A stretch of 64,000 nucleotides of DNA from Serinus canaria (Eukaryota > Chordata > Aves > Passeriformes > Fringillidae). The notes beneath the pieces were generated by a model, which made no database searches, was not told where the DNA came from, and saw nothing but the letters and a program-made list of their open reading frames with translations. The first letter of the stretch is position 1, and every line of letters begins with the position of its first letter. The stretch spans positions 10,047,764 through 10,111,763 of the forward strand of contig NC_066313.1 in NCBI RefSeq assembly GCF_022539315.1. The letters run 5' to 3'. Shown in pieces: positions 25,857-39,000 of the stretch. Made by a program: the position numbers and the translations under genes.

Positions 25857-28800
25857 AGAGGTGAGAAGAGGAAAAACTTCTCAGAAGAGGAAAAACAGTT
25901 CCTCCCTTGCTCTGCTGCCATCACTCCTAAGCAGGGTTACACCCAGATCCCCCTTCTCATTCCCTCAGAACTTCCCTCTTTACTGCAGATCCCCTCATTT
26001 TAAGACATGCTATTTTCCATCTTGAATCACATATTATTTTGTAACAGCCTAAGCTACCTCTTTTGGAATTAAGTTTACATCAAGAAATTATTTTCTAGTT
26101 CCAATGCCATTCTTTGGTGCATTTCCAATACACGTGTGTATTTACTATCTATTTCTATATGAATAAAATCATCCTTTATGTATAAGCTTTTAAAAAAAAA
26201 AAGCAGATGTATCTTTTTAGTCTGTTTTTCAAATTATTTTTAGGTGTCTTTTACTATTATTTAAACATAGATATATATATGAGGGCTTTTAGCATTTTGG
26301 TTGCTCACTTGACACCAAATGGCACTACTGATCCCTAGCCAAGCAGCTGTTTCTCACATAATTTCTTGTTTCTAACAGCAGCATTTAGAGGGGATGGTAG
26401 GTTGTGAAGAAAATGTAACTCTCTCACTCAAGGTCTATGGATATCTCAGCAAAATTATTCCCAACAAAGTCAATGCATTGTAAAACATGCAGTCAGCTTA
26501 TTTCACATTTGTAATCAATTGTATTGGATAATTAGTTTTAATGCATTCATAGTGAAATATTCCTCTGTTATATACTGTGTGTCTTCAAAATGTTGCAGAA
26601 ACAAAAATCATAAACCTTCGTATCAGCCACTAAACAGACAACAAATCAGAAATAACTAACAGCCAATAAGAATCCAACATTGAAAATCCTGTCCAGACTG
26701 TACATTAGGACATTTAAATACTCTAAGGACAGATTTGTTTCACTCTTCACAGGAAAATAAAGGCTCTGACTTCAAAATCCTTGGCCACAATAACCTGTTC
26801 CTCTAGGAACGTCATTCCCTTGCAGGACTCTAAGCAGAAGTGTCAGATGGTTTTGGTGCAGGGTCTGTGCTAAACTCAGACAGCAACAACAGAAAAGGGA
26901 AGTAATAGGAAAAGCAGGGACATAAAAAAAGCTCAGGATTTTTCTTTCCTTTCTTCTTCCTGCTCACCCACCATGTTACCAACTTCTATTCTTCTTTAAT
27001 CAAAAGCCCCAACCTGTTGCTCTTCTATTTAAAGGCTGCCATTTCAGCATGAGAAGAATGACTGACCAACACTGTTAAATAATCTTTGCAGTGCACAGAT
27101 GTTGCTCCCATTTTATAACACTTTCTTTATGAGACTGTTGGTTGTTCAATTATTACTTGAATACTCTTCCTAGTTGCATCATGAGATCTGGCAGGTTGAT
27201 TTTCATCTACTCTTGCTGAACAACATCTTAGATGCTCTAGCGTCATTTTTTATTCCTTTTTAACTATATTTTTCAGATTAGGCTGCACAGATGCCCCATG
27301 ATGTACAAACTCTTGGATCCCAGCCCCCCAAATGCCACACACCTCTTCTTTAAAGGCTTTCCATCAAGCTGAGAGTGAAAGACAGACACAAACAACATGA
27401 AGCAGAGCCACTGTCAGACACTGACAGTGCAGAGAAGTACAGACAGATAGATAACAGATCGTAGGGTACTAAGTACCCTACAATTTATTGAAGCAAATAG
27501 GGGAGAGTTGAGTGGCAAATTGCCTACGCTGTTCACAAAGCAGCAGGTGACCCTGTTTGCCAGCCATCCAAATTGCTTCTGGGCAATTTGGCACATTTCT
27601 GCTATGTTGTGCTATTTCTTATGGCATGACTTTGAGTTTTGATCATTCCCTGTTGTGCAAGATCTTTCCAAACACTCGTAAAACTTCTAAGAGTGATGGT
27701 GGAAACCATGGAGCACATGGATATCATTAGCAGATCAAACAAGCATTTAAAGTAATTTGAACTCAGACAGAAAAATAACTGTTTTCAAAGGAAATCAGAA
27801 ATGCATTAAATACCAAAAGAAAACAAAATAAACTAAAAGCTCCACAAAACTCTCTAACACAGGCGAGAAGAGATTCCTATCTTAAACAACAGAGCAAGGA
27901 AAATTTGTGAGAAAAGTGATATGAGGAACAAAACCTCCTTTTGCATATTGAAAAAGATAAATGTGAAGTAAAACACCAAGGATCCAAGGAAGATAAAAAC
28001 ACAGTTTCATTTTAGGATGTTGTTTCTTTTCTTCTTGACGCATGTAAGGTCACTCAAATTATGGCAAGAATTCCAAGTCAGATATTAGAGGAAACTGCAG
28101 TTTCCTCTAATTTCTAATATATGAAGCAAACTCCACTACAGTTTTGTCATTAATTTCTGTGCCTGATACTGCATGTGTATTCATCTTGATACCAAAATCA
28201 TACGTAGATTACAGGAGCAGGTGGACAGAAAATAAACTGTAATGGTGCCTAATTAAAAAAAAAAAAAAAAGTACTAAAACCCCCAGCTGTCTTCAAAAGA
28301 TAAAAAGCTATCTAAAAGATGAAAATATTCAGAGACAAAGCAGAGTGTATTTATAGACACTGTACTGGAGGCCCATTGGAAATGCATTTCACCTGTCCAA
28401 AAAGGTTTATGGGGAAGGTAAGAGACACTCTCTCTAAAACTACAGGTAAGAAAGCTATCAGAAGGAAGAAGGATATTTTGCAGAAGGTGAAGTTATGCCT
28501 AAATCAAGCAATAGAGAGGATTATAAATGTTGACAGCTTAAATGTAAACACCAGGCTACCCCAAAGGGATTGAGAAGTGATTTGAAGTAGACATGAAAAT
28601 TAGTAAGCAACCTTTTTTCTCAGGAAAACAGCATTGCTACAAAGCACAAACAGATGATGATATTTAAAAGAAAAATAGAAGAATGAGCAGATAAAATAGA
28701 ACACAGTAAGAAAGCTTAAGGATTTTCTCATATTTGGATTTGTCAAAAAGACTGCCTGGGTGGTAAATTTTACTTTTTTTAAAAGAAAGTGTTTGAGGAA

Positions 28801-31109
28801 CTCTTTGAAATTAAAATATCAGTAGAAATTCTTGTCTAATAAACTGACAGGTTGTACAGTGACTAATCATTATTTGCCTAAGGTCTTTAAAAACTCAGGG
28901 ATAAAATATCCAAGCTACTAACTCGATCAGGAACTTATCACTTAAATTGCTTTGATGGCAAGCATGTAGGAATTTTTAATAGGTTTAGGGAAGATCCAAG
29001 AATGAGGAATGTCCTAAATAAAACAATGTAGATTGATATGATAATTAAGGAAGAGCCTAAGTATCTTCCATAAAGGGAAGTCATGCTTCCCAAATATAGT
29101 TCTCTGAAGGAGCCACTGAGCAAACAGACAAATGAAAGTAAATGATATATTCTATTTCCATATTTAAAAGACATGTACTAAGGTCTCTTGCTGACACTCA
29201 CCAAGGAGCTAAGCAGCTATAAAATCACAAACCAGGCCATATCTGAGCATTCTACAAGTTCACCTCTCATGTGACCCTGTGTCCAACAGGAGCTAACTCA
29301 GTGCCACAAGGCTGACATTCTTTTGTCAATAGTTTTAATGCTTGTTTGGCCATCCTTCTGCTTAGAGTGACTTGACATTTATAATGTAAAAGAGATAATT
29401 ACAAAAATCTATAGAAATTCTCTCTTTAAAAAAACTTACATTTTTCCTTAGCACTTGCCTGGCTTTACAGGCTATACACCAATTTTCCACAATCCAAACC
29501 CAGATTGGTGCCATCATGTCACTGTAGCCCCTCAAGAGTGTGGGAAAGGGAAATAATATCCATGGCAAACAATAACACAGAACTGAAAATTACAAACCAA
29601 CCAACTCAATAAAAGCAGCTGGCTGAATGACAAAACCAAAAGATATTACAAGCTACACATGCCAAAGACATAAAAGAACATAGCACTAATTAAATTAATC
29701 TACCCTGACAAAAGCATGGGATTGGACCTGAGGATATGGATATTATTTGCCTGGGTAAAAGTAGCTGGATAATTTAGCTGGATAAACTTTGGTGCATCGC
29801 AATATGATTTTGCCATACACCAACAGAGTTCAGGAGGAGACCTGCTGGCTAAAGGAATACATTAAGAATCAGCTGCTGTTTTATTTGCAAATAGAACTGG
29901 GATACTTCCAGCATAATCCTGTCAAAGTATCCACATACAGGATGCAGAAAGCATTAATTTTGATTAGGAGTCACACCAGGAGGTGTTCAAGCAGTGCTGT
30001 GTCTGGCAGAACGCAGCCAAAGCAACCAACCCCCCCCACCAAAAATTATGATATTTTTAATTCAACACACTCCTGTTGGCAACAGAAAAACTGGATCATA
30101 GTTGGACTAGCTGCTCTTCAAAAGCAGTAGGGTTGGAACAGCAAGTTCAATCTTCATATCAAAGGCAAAAAAAGCAGGCAGGGTTTTCTCCTTCCATTCA
30201 GCATTCTTAAAATGAACTCTTTTAGCACTGCCAAATCATAGATTTCAACTTTATAAAATAAAAATACCTCTTTCTTGAGCAGTTCATTGTTCCACTGCTT
30301 CATTTTTTTGATGATTTTATTAGTCCAAACCAAAACCACCTTGGTTTTAAAATTTTTACAAAGCTAGTTCAAACTTTTCAGCACAACATTAGGTAAGCAT
30401 TACTTTCTCCTATGTCAGTAAATACAGAAGGGGGAATTATTTTTCCACTCTTTTATGCTACTTCTTGTGGTCCTTCAGAATGGAAATACAGAAGAAAAAA
30501 ATATATAAGCACACACACGTATTAAAAAAAAATATATGTATATATTTCCAGTGGAAAATCTCATTGACCATAATGCAGAATGAATGATGATTTTATACAC
30601 TTTAACCACAACCAACATATTCTTTAAATCTCTAATTTAAATCAGAACATCAGCCCATAAATAAAGGGGTAAGAAGAACACTGGGTGAAAACTTGTTGAA
30701 TATTCTGATTGGTCTCTCTCCTTTAAAAAATGAGCAACTCTGCCTAACCTATTCCTGACAAAGGCAACTGTAAATTTTTCTTAAAATTCTCCTACACGGG
30801 CAGCACCTCAACATCCTCAAACTGGTAGTAAAAAAACCACCAGCTGTCCCTCATGTTTAATATGCATATTTTGGGGTTGAGTGTAAACTTACTACACTCT
30901 TTACCCCTTGCTTACTATTAACAACAAAAGAAAAAAGTTATTTCTTACTATCCTTGTAACCACTGAGGAGCAAGGAGGAATATTTCAAGGGTTACAAACT
31001 CCATATCAGTCACCCCTCTACATCAAAAGACAACTTTGCTACAGCACTTCCAGTGGTCAGTTCTTTAAAATGGTATTTCTCAGCAGACCTCATCCCCAGC
31101 TGTCAGTGT
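25857..31109. other. Non-coding DNA, no gene seen
   Basis: Starts with a 14-bp word AGAAGAGGAAAAAC repeated 19 bases apart (25864-25877 and 25883-25896), probably at the decayed edge of the preceding CR1. It also holds 16 A at 28255-28270, the palindrome at 28080-28115, and an AC/AT patch at about 30507-30548. Open frames (for example 28319-28573 and 29789-30130) lack recognisable domains. Confidence 0.5.
28080..28115. repeat. 36-bp palindrome with zero spacer
   Basis: The core 28084-28111 is a perfect 28-bp palindrome centred on CTGCAG, with arms ATTAGAGGAAACTG and CAGTTTCCTCTAAT. One mismatch (28083/28112) interrupts it and pairing then continues to 28080 and 28115, giving 17 of 18 pairs. 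It is not an AT dinucleotide run, so chance is less likely than for the AT-rich palindrome at 9897. It may come from a replication template switch or a foldback element. Confidence 0.9.
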
Positions 31110-31405
31110 CAGAGCAGGGACCAGGTTCCATCCAGTGGTTCCCAGAAATGGGCCAAGAGACAATAGGAAGAATGGAGGCACAGGAAGTTCCACTTGAATG
31201 TGAGGAAGAGCTTTTTTCCTGGGCAGTCAGAGAGAACTGGAACAGGTTTTCTAGAGAGGCTGTGGAGTCTCCCTCACTGGACATACCCCAGAACTTTCTG
31301 GATGCAATCATGTGCCATTTGCTCTGGGATGACCCTGCTTGAGCAGGGAGGTTGGACAAGATCACCCTCTCTGGTCCTTTCCAGCCAGTCCATTCTGGGA
31401 CTCTG
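31110..31405 (+). mobile_element. CR1 LINE 3' end
   Basis: The 3' end of a CR1 element in sense orientation. Recognisable landmarks in order are CACAGGAAGTTCCACTTGAA (31181), GTGAGGAAGAGCTTTTTTCC (31200), GAACTGGAACAGG (31233), AGAGAGGCTGTGGAGTCTCC (31253), GCTCTGGGATGACCCTGCTT (31321), GAGCAGGGAGGTTGGACAAG (31341) and the terminal CCATTCTGGGACTCTG. It is 5'-truncated, as most CR1 copies are, and the part before about 31175 is poorly matched. The long frames here on both strands (30908-31342 and 31090-31644) are CR1 by-products. Confidence 0.9.
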
Positions 31406-32404
31406 TGCGCTCTCTGGTTTGCAGAGGTGCAGAATCTCCATCTGGCACAAGGCTGTTTCAGCTTAGAAGTACTGAATAGAATTGAAATTATTCCTCCTGG
31501 GACACAAGGAATGCATCTCCATACAGTGATCTGACATTTTTGCACACGTGGCACTCCCACAGCCCACCCTTGGCAAAATATCCTGGGTAGCAACAGCAAT
31601 TCAGGTAAAGAAGTGAATGAAAACACTAAAGAGGAATCAAGCACCCCAACTATGTTTGCCCTAAACCTAAACTCCAGAGAAGGGATCCATCAACCAGGTT
31701 AAAAAGTGACCAGGGACAAGTGACAAGAGGACTCTTGAAATGAAGCAGTAAAATTGAGAGAAAGAATAATGGAAGTACAAACACAGCGCACTGTTCATTC
31801 TTATTAGCTGAAACTTACTCTATTTTTTTACAGATATTTTAATCATTTGTATCAAGATTATTTTAAATCCCAATCTTCTTTTACAGAACATACAGCCACT
31901 CTGTAGCTATTCCATTTGTTCACTTAATAACCACATATCCCAATCAATTACTCAAACTGCTAGCAAAGCTACTCAGTAATACCAGATCCTAAAAAGAACC
32001 AAGCTGAATCCCACTTGTAATTCATTCAATCTAAAATTGAAGTGTTGATAACTATTCTCTAGAAACAGTTTTATATTAATCTCTTTTTCTGGGAACAGAC
32101 TTTGGTGAGACAATGATTGTCAAGAATCTTCTACAGTTTCAGTGTTTTAGCTACTGTCACAAACACATAACTAAATTGACAACAAGATGGATTGCTGCTA
32201 TTTTCATATTCCCACTGGCCCTAAGATTCCCAGTTACATGTATGACAGACTCCGATATTTTAGGTGTTATACAAGAGTGGCACAAAGACTAAAGAACAAA
32301 ATAAAATCCTAAAAAAGAAAAAGGAACAAAAGGTGGATACAGAAAGGTGTGTTATTCCTGCAGCAAGTGGTTGTCTCACTGCATGAATGATCCAATGTTG
32401 TTGT
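31406..32404. other. Non-coding DNA between two CR1 copies
   Basis: AT-rich spacer between two CR1 fragments in the same orientation. Nothing specific was recognised: no exon, hairpin of note or simple repeat longer than a few units. Confidence 0.5.
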
Positions 32405-32556
32405 GAACAGGCAGCCCAGACACTGTGGCAGTGTTTCAAGGCCAGGCTGGATGGAGCTCTGAGCAACCTGGTCTAGGGAAGATGTCCCTGCCCACGGCAG
32501 GGGATTGGAAAAAAATGATCCCTAATGTCTCATCCAGCCCATTCTGTGATTCTGTC
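32405..32556 (+). mobile_element. CR1 LINE 3' end, internally deleted
   Basis: A second sense CR1 end. It shows GAACAGGCAGCCCAGACACT (32405), then TTTCAAGGCCAGGCTGGATG (32435), GAGCAACCTGGTCTAGGGAA (32461), GTCCCTGCCCACGGCAGGG and a tail with two copies of ATTCTGTG-type sequence ending near 32556. Between 'CACTGTGGC' and 'AGTGTTTCAAGG' the usual short segment of the CR1 3' UTR is missing, so the copy has a small internal deletion. It belongs to the AAGGCCAGG-type 3' UTR class, different from the copy at 31110. Confidence 0.9.
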
Positions 32557-35500
32557 AAGTCTGATGAAATGAAGAACACTGAACTACCAGACAGAAAATC
32601 CAGATGTTAGAATTACTTTCACATTTACCATGAAAGGATAACACAGCTAAGCATTTCATGCAACCTCATTAAAATAAAGTTTCAGCCACTTGTATGCCTA
32701 AACTATTGTATTATTCAGTCCACTTTAAAGAATTTGTATACAAGATGCACATTTTTCAAAGAATATTCTCTGGCAAAACTCACAGACCTAGCTTTTGTCT
32801 TGGTTTTGGCTGAAAATATAGGAACAGCAGCTTCAGACTGAAAAATAATGCAATTATCTCTCACCTTTACCTTTCCTACCCAAAAGGAGCTAATTTGGCA
32901 CCTGTTTATACCATTCTTTCTACAGCTGTTACTTCTCAAGGTAATCAAGTATCCATCCCCCCAAAACCATTCACCTCTTTTTAGTCTTCTCTTGGCATCA
33001 ATGCATTGAGAGAAGACAGGGTAATACCAGCACACACACAGCAGCACTGTAAGATTTGGTCTGCACCATGATTTCTACATGCATGAGTGATTAGAATAAT
33101 TTCTTCATGAACAGTGTGATTAAAATCATAGCACTGTTATCTCAACACATCTACACATTCACTGTAAATTCGATAGAAAGCTGTAATTTCTTGATTTTTC
33201 TACATTGATACATTGGATTTCTTAAGCAACAGATTTAACTAAGTTGATAATGCTGAATAATTTATTTCTAAATATTCATAATTTATGGTATAGCAGTTTA
33301 TGGCATGTCTGTGTATCATTATTCCAAGCAGTATTAATTTCAAATAGAGAAATCTAGTAAATAATATCTGTTCTTTGAGACATGGAGACCAGACAGGAAT
33401 CCTGTACCTGCTTGGTAAGTTCTGCTACTCTCAGTGTCTGACAAAAGAACAGAAAGCACCCAAAATAAAAGTAAGGTGGTTTCAGCCATAGACCTGTCAC
33501 CTAAAAATCATTAGCTCTGGAAAGAAGTTTTATCTACCTCCTTTTTGGGCTATGATGGTTCTTAGGTGAAAGCACAGGTAAAGTGAGTAGCTAATCAAAA
33601 GTGAAAACAAAACCCCCCACCCACAGGGGCAAGGAAAGGGATGCTCACAGATTTGCAGCTCGAAATAATGCCATAAGTGCAATTTTATAGAACTCTGTGA
33701 AGATCTAATACACCTGCTAATTAGTATTCACTAGGAAGAAAAACCCAAGAGATTTGTAACCATCAGACTCTGGAACACTTGCTTTGAATTCTGGTCCCTC
33801 CTTTGAAAACAAGATCTCAGATTTTGACTTCTGTGATGAGCTTAGGAAAAGTGGCCAAAAACCTGGGATCAAGTTATTTAATATTCAGGGTTCTTTCTTG
33901 CTTCCTTTAGTAAATTATGATAATAATTTCATTCCTAAAAAGAGTAATCATAAAAATGTACACTCAGTTTAACTCAGTAGCATACATAAGGAAGGCATAG
34001 GATAATGCTGACATTCTTGAGAAGACTGATTGCAGTTTCCCCCATTCTGGTGCTTATGTAGAAGAGTAGTTTAACTAAGAGACAAGAAAAAAATCATCCA
34101 AGGTATTTTTATTAAGGATCATATTTATTAAAGAGCAGTATTAAATCATCTCTTCTGCTACAGTAATGCACTCTTTAGACAAGTGACATTTGAAAATCCT
34201 TGGTTCATATAATTTTAAACTCTGCAAAATCACTGACTGACTAATACATTTCACAGTCCTGTTACAGTGTCTTATGGTTAGTACTTTATACAGCCCCTGA
34301 CTGCTATTATCTTCATTTATATGTGTCTACTGCATGAACTTGGCTATTCCTTTGGGCTGAACAAGTAGATCATCACTTCTGGGAGTATTTGAAATGGTTC
34401 TATTAGGTTCACCCTTTGGAAAGAGTAATCCTAAAGGACTTACTTGGCTAGAACAAATTGCAAAATATGGCCAAAGAGATTGTCAGATATGAAATTCAGA
34501 CACTAAAAGTACCAACAAGCTGGTGGAGGTAAAAGAGCATAGCCTAGCTTTTCTACCCAAATCAGTATTTTCTTTATTTCTTGCTTTACTGCAGGTCTAC
34601 ACACAGCCTATTAAAATAATTGTTTTCAAAATCATGTACCAAGCAGCTTTGTAGACAAGAATGAATAATGGCAATATATTCTAACTGAAAAAAACCCTGT
34701 TTCTATGCAGATTTTGTGTGTGATCTGCTGTGATTTGTAGCTGAAGTTGCTGTTACTTCATTTTTTTTTTGCACACACAAATTCACACAAACACAGCTTT
34801 TTAATAACTTACATTTGTTCATCATGTAGACCAATTTAAAGCAGGGAGGGGGTGGGTTGAAATGCATGACACTCACACATTCTCTGTCAGTTTTCATACC
34901 TATTTTAGTACTTTATTTGATCTTTATCAATCAGGAATCTGAAGTTGCTTCAAAGCTTCAGCTTCTCAAAAAATAATAAGCCAGCCATAAAGGCAAACAG
35001 AAAAATCTGTCATTGCTGAACAATGTTACATTCATACAACTGTCATCCACTTGGTTTATCTAGTAAAAACCACTGCAAGAATAATCATGTGATGTAAGTT
35101 AGACTGCTAAATTACAGCTCCATTTACACCTGCTATGCATTTAGCTGAAGAGGTTCTCTTGCAGTGGAAAACACATACCACAAAAAACCCACCATGTGCC
35201 TGATGAAACTGCTTGACTTCACTTGAGCCATGGCACATTTCAGTTATAATAAAAGACTCTGACTAGGACAGACAACTGATATACCCATAAAGGGTCTGAA
35301 GAGCTGTTTGCTTTACAAGGTTCCATAAGAAATGGTCCTGGAGTCCTGTGCAGGCATGAGTGCTACAGCACCTTTGTAGAAAAACTTATCATTACCCAAA
35401 TGATACATACAGCCAAGAAGAACATTAAAAAATTAAAATTTTGATTTACATCTGAAGGCCTTGTTGTGTTTTCCCTTTGCACATGCATATGATGGCATCC

Positions 35501-36054
35501 CCACTGAAGCTAATGCCTCTGGTACAGTGAACATTCTTAGCAGTAGTCTGAAGACAAGGTTATGTAAAATTAATTTAACCCTCTAGAAGCAGGAAGAAGA
35601 GCAAAGCACAGATTATCCCTTAGATGTAAGGTTTGCCTTAAAGGGAAAAGGAAAAACAGAACCAAACAAATATGGAAAGCCAAATAACCAATAATCAATA
35701 TAGTCTAGCTTCATAAAATCTCTGTCTGTACAGATGGGTTTAAATAGATCATATAAAGAAGCTTCTCTCCAACAAGCTAATCTGTCCCTCACTGAACAAG
35801 TCATTTATCAAGATTTTAAATTTTTTCTGTTTGGGATATGGGATAGCTGCAACTCATTACCTTTATCTGAGTAGCTAATGCACACATTAGATACTCAAAC
35901 AAGTATGCTTTGCTGTCTCAAACAAGCATTTCTCCTCTCTAGCTTAACAAAAGAAACAACTGAAAATCCTGAAGACAACTTCAAAACAGTTGAAATAAAT
36001 TTTCAAAACCCCAACAGCCAAGAATAACTTATAATATTCCTCTGCTAACCTAGC

Positions 36055-36060
<6 letters not shown>

Positions 36061-36086
<26 letters not shown>
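36061..36086. repeat. (AT)13 microsatellite
   Basis: Thirteen uninterrupted AT units, preceded by a GTAT interruption that links it to further AT/TA bases. Likely polymorphic between individuals. Confidence 0.95.
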
Positions 36087-39000
36087 CTTGGCATCAGCAA
36101 ACCTAAGGGAAGAAGTGAACAACCACTCCCAACACAGGAAGCACAAGGTGTGACCACAAGTTATGAAGCTCTTAACAAAATCACTCAGTAACTCAAGGCC
36201 AACAGACCCAAAGTTGTGCACAGTCTTGTGTCTCTCAAAAATAAAGCATTTTCAGAGTTACCCCTACAATCACAGGGTCCTAACCATAATTTTCAAGTAG
36301 CTGTGTAGAATGGATGCTACACAGTAAGGCTGGAGAAGCACATCCAGCCCAAAGGAATACATAACCCACACACTGTGAACAGCTGCACACTTCTGCAATT
36401 CCAGGCCCTGTGTGCTCTGCTATTCCCTGGTTATAGCAGATCCCCAGCTGGCCAAAGCTTTAAGTTGTGGAGTCCTTCCCAGACTGAACCAATCTATTCA
36501 GAATAGATCTGAAGGCTTATAAAATAAAATCAGTAAACAAGAGGCTTGTGGGCTATTAATCAGAATAACTACCATTGTAAGAAGGGAGAATTTACCAAAC
36601 CAGAGCAGGCATTTGTTTCTAAATCTATTTTTTTTCCAAGTTCTAACAAACCCTGCCTAGGCCTCTGTGGTCAGGACAAATCTGCCATGTCCTCTGTGGA
36701 CTGAGGGGCTGCTCCTCAAACCTTTCAGTACTTTAGGTCCATTCACATGGGGTCTTACTCCCCTGGCCTCTTACACTCCACTGTCCCTCTCTCCCTGGCA
36801 CCAGATCAGTTTTTGCCCAAGGCAAAGAAGAGTTTGCTGCCTCCTGGGAAATCACTCCTCCCCACTGACTCAGCCAAAACATTTCTTAAACTAGTAAGAG
36901 AAATTGAGATAGATAAAATAGATTCCATCCATCATACAGTGCTGAAACCTTCCAGTCTGTGGATGTGAATTTGTCCAGGAAAGCCTTGATGCACAAACTA
37001 GAGGGGTCTTCCTGCTGAGGAGGGATTGCCTGCCTGAGCCAGCTGAGGACTACTTATCCTGTTCACAGCTCTGAACTTTCCATGGTGTGAGAGAACAAGC
37101 TCAGGACTGCAAATAGGCTCTGCACAACCAAGTCAGCCTCTCCCACCACTAAGTAAAGCCAGCAGGAATGGACTGCTGTCCTCAACCCTTTGTGGCTGCT
37201 GCAGAGCACAAAGAATTTTCCTTTCCTGCAGCTCTTGCCTTGACCCTTCATCTCAGGTCACCGTTCTTATATGGCTTAGTCTGTTTCCAAAAATCTTCTA
37301 AAAATCTTGCTTTATTAAATCTCCCAGGCACTGTTCTAAACCTTGCAGAAATAGCACTTAGTCATGCTGCCTATTTTCCCCTCTGCTCTACCTCAGAGGT
37401 ACAGACTTTCTCCTGTCAAAAGCGCAGTTGAATTTGCTGCTACCACGGTGAGGGGTCTTTTATTATCACTATCATTCTGTGAAGGCTGACTGCCTGCAGG
37501 CTGCCTGAGGGCTTGAGTGTTGGGTTGCCTGGGTTACCCTTTCTTCCAAAACACAGCTAATGCAGGAGGACATTGGGAAAGGAGTGATAAATATTTTTAG
37601 TAATATCAAAAGTGAACACCCAGGGCTCTAAGAAAATATTTTGCCTTGAGGGGCATGCAAGTGCTAATGCTGCTGTTAAACACTCTTTACTCAAATTGGA
37701 GCAAATGGCCTTTCCTGAATTGCAAATAAAAGAAATCCTTGCAGGAACCCTTCTGTTCTACCCTTTCTCAAGGGCACCAAGTGTCTATGGGGTGGACAGT
37801 GATCTCCTGCTGCTGCCCCACATCCATGGCAGTGCAGTACCACACTCAGGTGGAAACATCTCCTGATAAATCAGCAAATGACACGCCAAGCCCCACTGCA
37901 TGGCTGGCCCTTTGTGCCCACACACTCTACACTGCAGGGCTGGATCAATAGGGCTGTGTCCTGCTAGGAAACATTGTAGGAGTCAGTCACCTCACAGGAA
38001 CACCACAACCACCAAGTGATTCCCTGTCCATTTTGTATCCAGCTTCAGTCAACAGCCAGAAATCTCCAAATGCATGAATCCATTTGGATTGACAAAGCTC
38101 TGGTCAATATGTAGGCTGGTGCATAGGTTTCAATGGACAGACATATTTCACCTTGACCTGTACACACCAAATCCATCATGCAGGGACCAAGAAGAGAAAA
38201 AATGATGGCTGCTCGGCTCTTGGCTGAGCTTCTATTCGATTTAACTTGTAAACAGACAAAACTACTTGATAAAACATATACATTAAGTTAATGGACACTT
38301 TCCACTCTGCAGCTTTGGTTATTTTCATGCCTACTGTTAGTAAAGCAATTTGATTGTGGGACAAAAGTTTGCCAGCTGTTTCTTTTTCTCCCCCTGAACC
38401 TTCAGTCTTGTCTATGCTTGTGATATTAAAGTCTTTAATTATACAATTACAGATTTTTTTTTTATTATTAACTGCTAACTCATTTTCCAGTGGGAATGAT
38501 ATTGTCTTGGAATAAATTAAAGCTGTGGAGCAATAAAAGTCATATAAACAGCGTTCTTTGCTATTAAGGATTATGGCTCTTCCTGTTGAGAATGATGATT
38601 ACAAGCAAAAAGAAATTGCAAAAATGAGAATAAGAAATAAAAAGATGACTTCATTTAAGGCAGGTCTCAAGAACTAAATTCCTTAATTAGATGCTGCTGT
38701 GTAATGTTAGGAAAGTCCCTGAAATAAACAGGGAAAAAAAGTATCACTATTTTTTCATTTGATTCGTGTCCAAACCTTGATGGCCATCTGCTGAATATTC
38801 TCATCAGGAATTTGTGTTAATGCCACCTGATTTCTGAGTGTTTCACAACACAAAATACACTGAGATGTGGTCACATTTTTAGTGATTCCAAGTGGTGCCC
38901 ATTCCCTTTCAGTCTTTTCACCTCATAGCTGACACAAAACACCAGTAATTATTCCACTTCAACTTACAAGCTTGTTCTATAAAAAGAAATAATTTATTTA

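Noticed and set aside
30908..31342. 144-codon plus-strand frame
   Set aside because: It reads through the CR1 3' UTR, which is non-coding in intact elements.
31090..31644. 184-codon minus-strand frame, longest in the window
   Set aside because: It is mostly the antisense strand of the CR1 3' end at 31110-31405.
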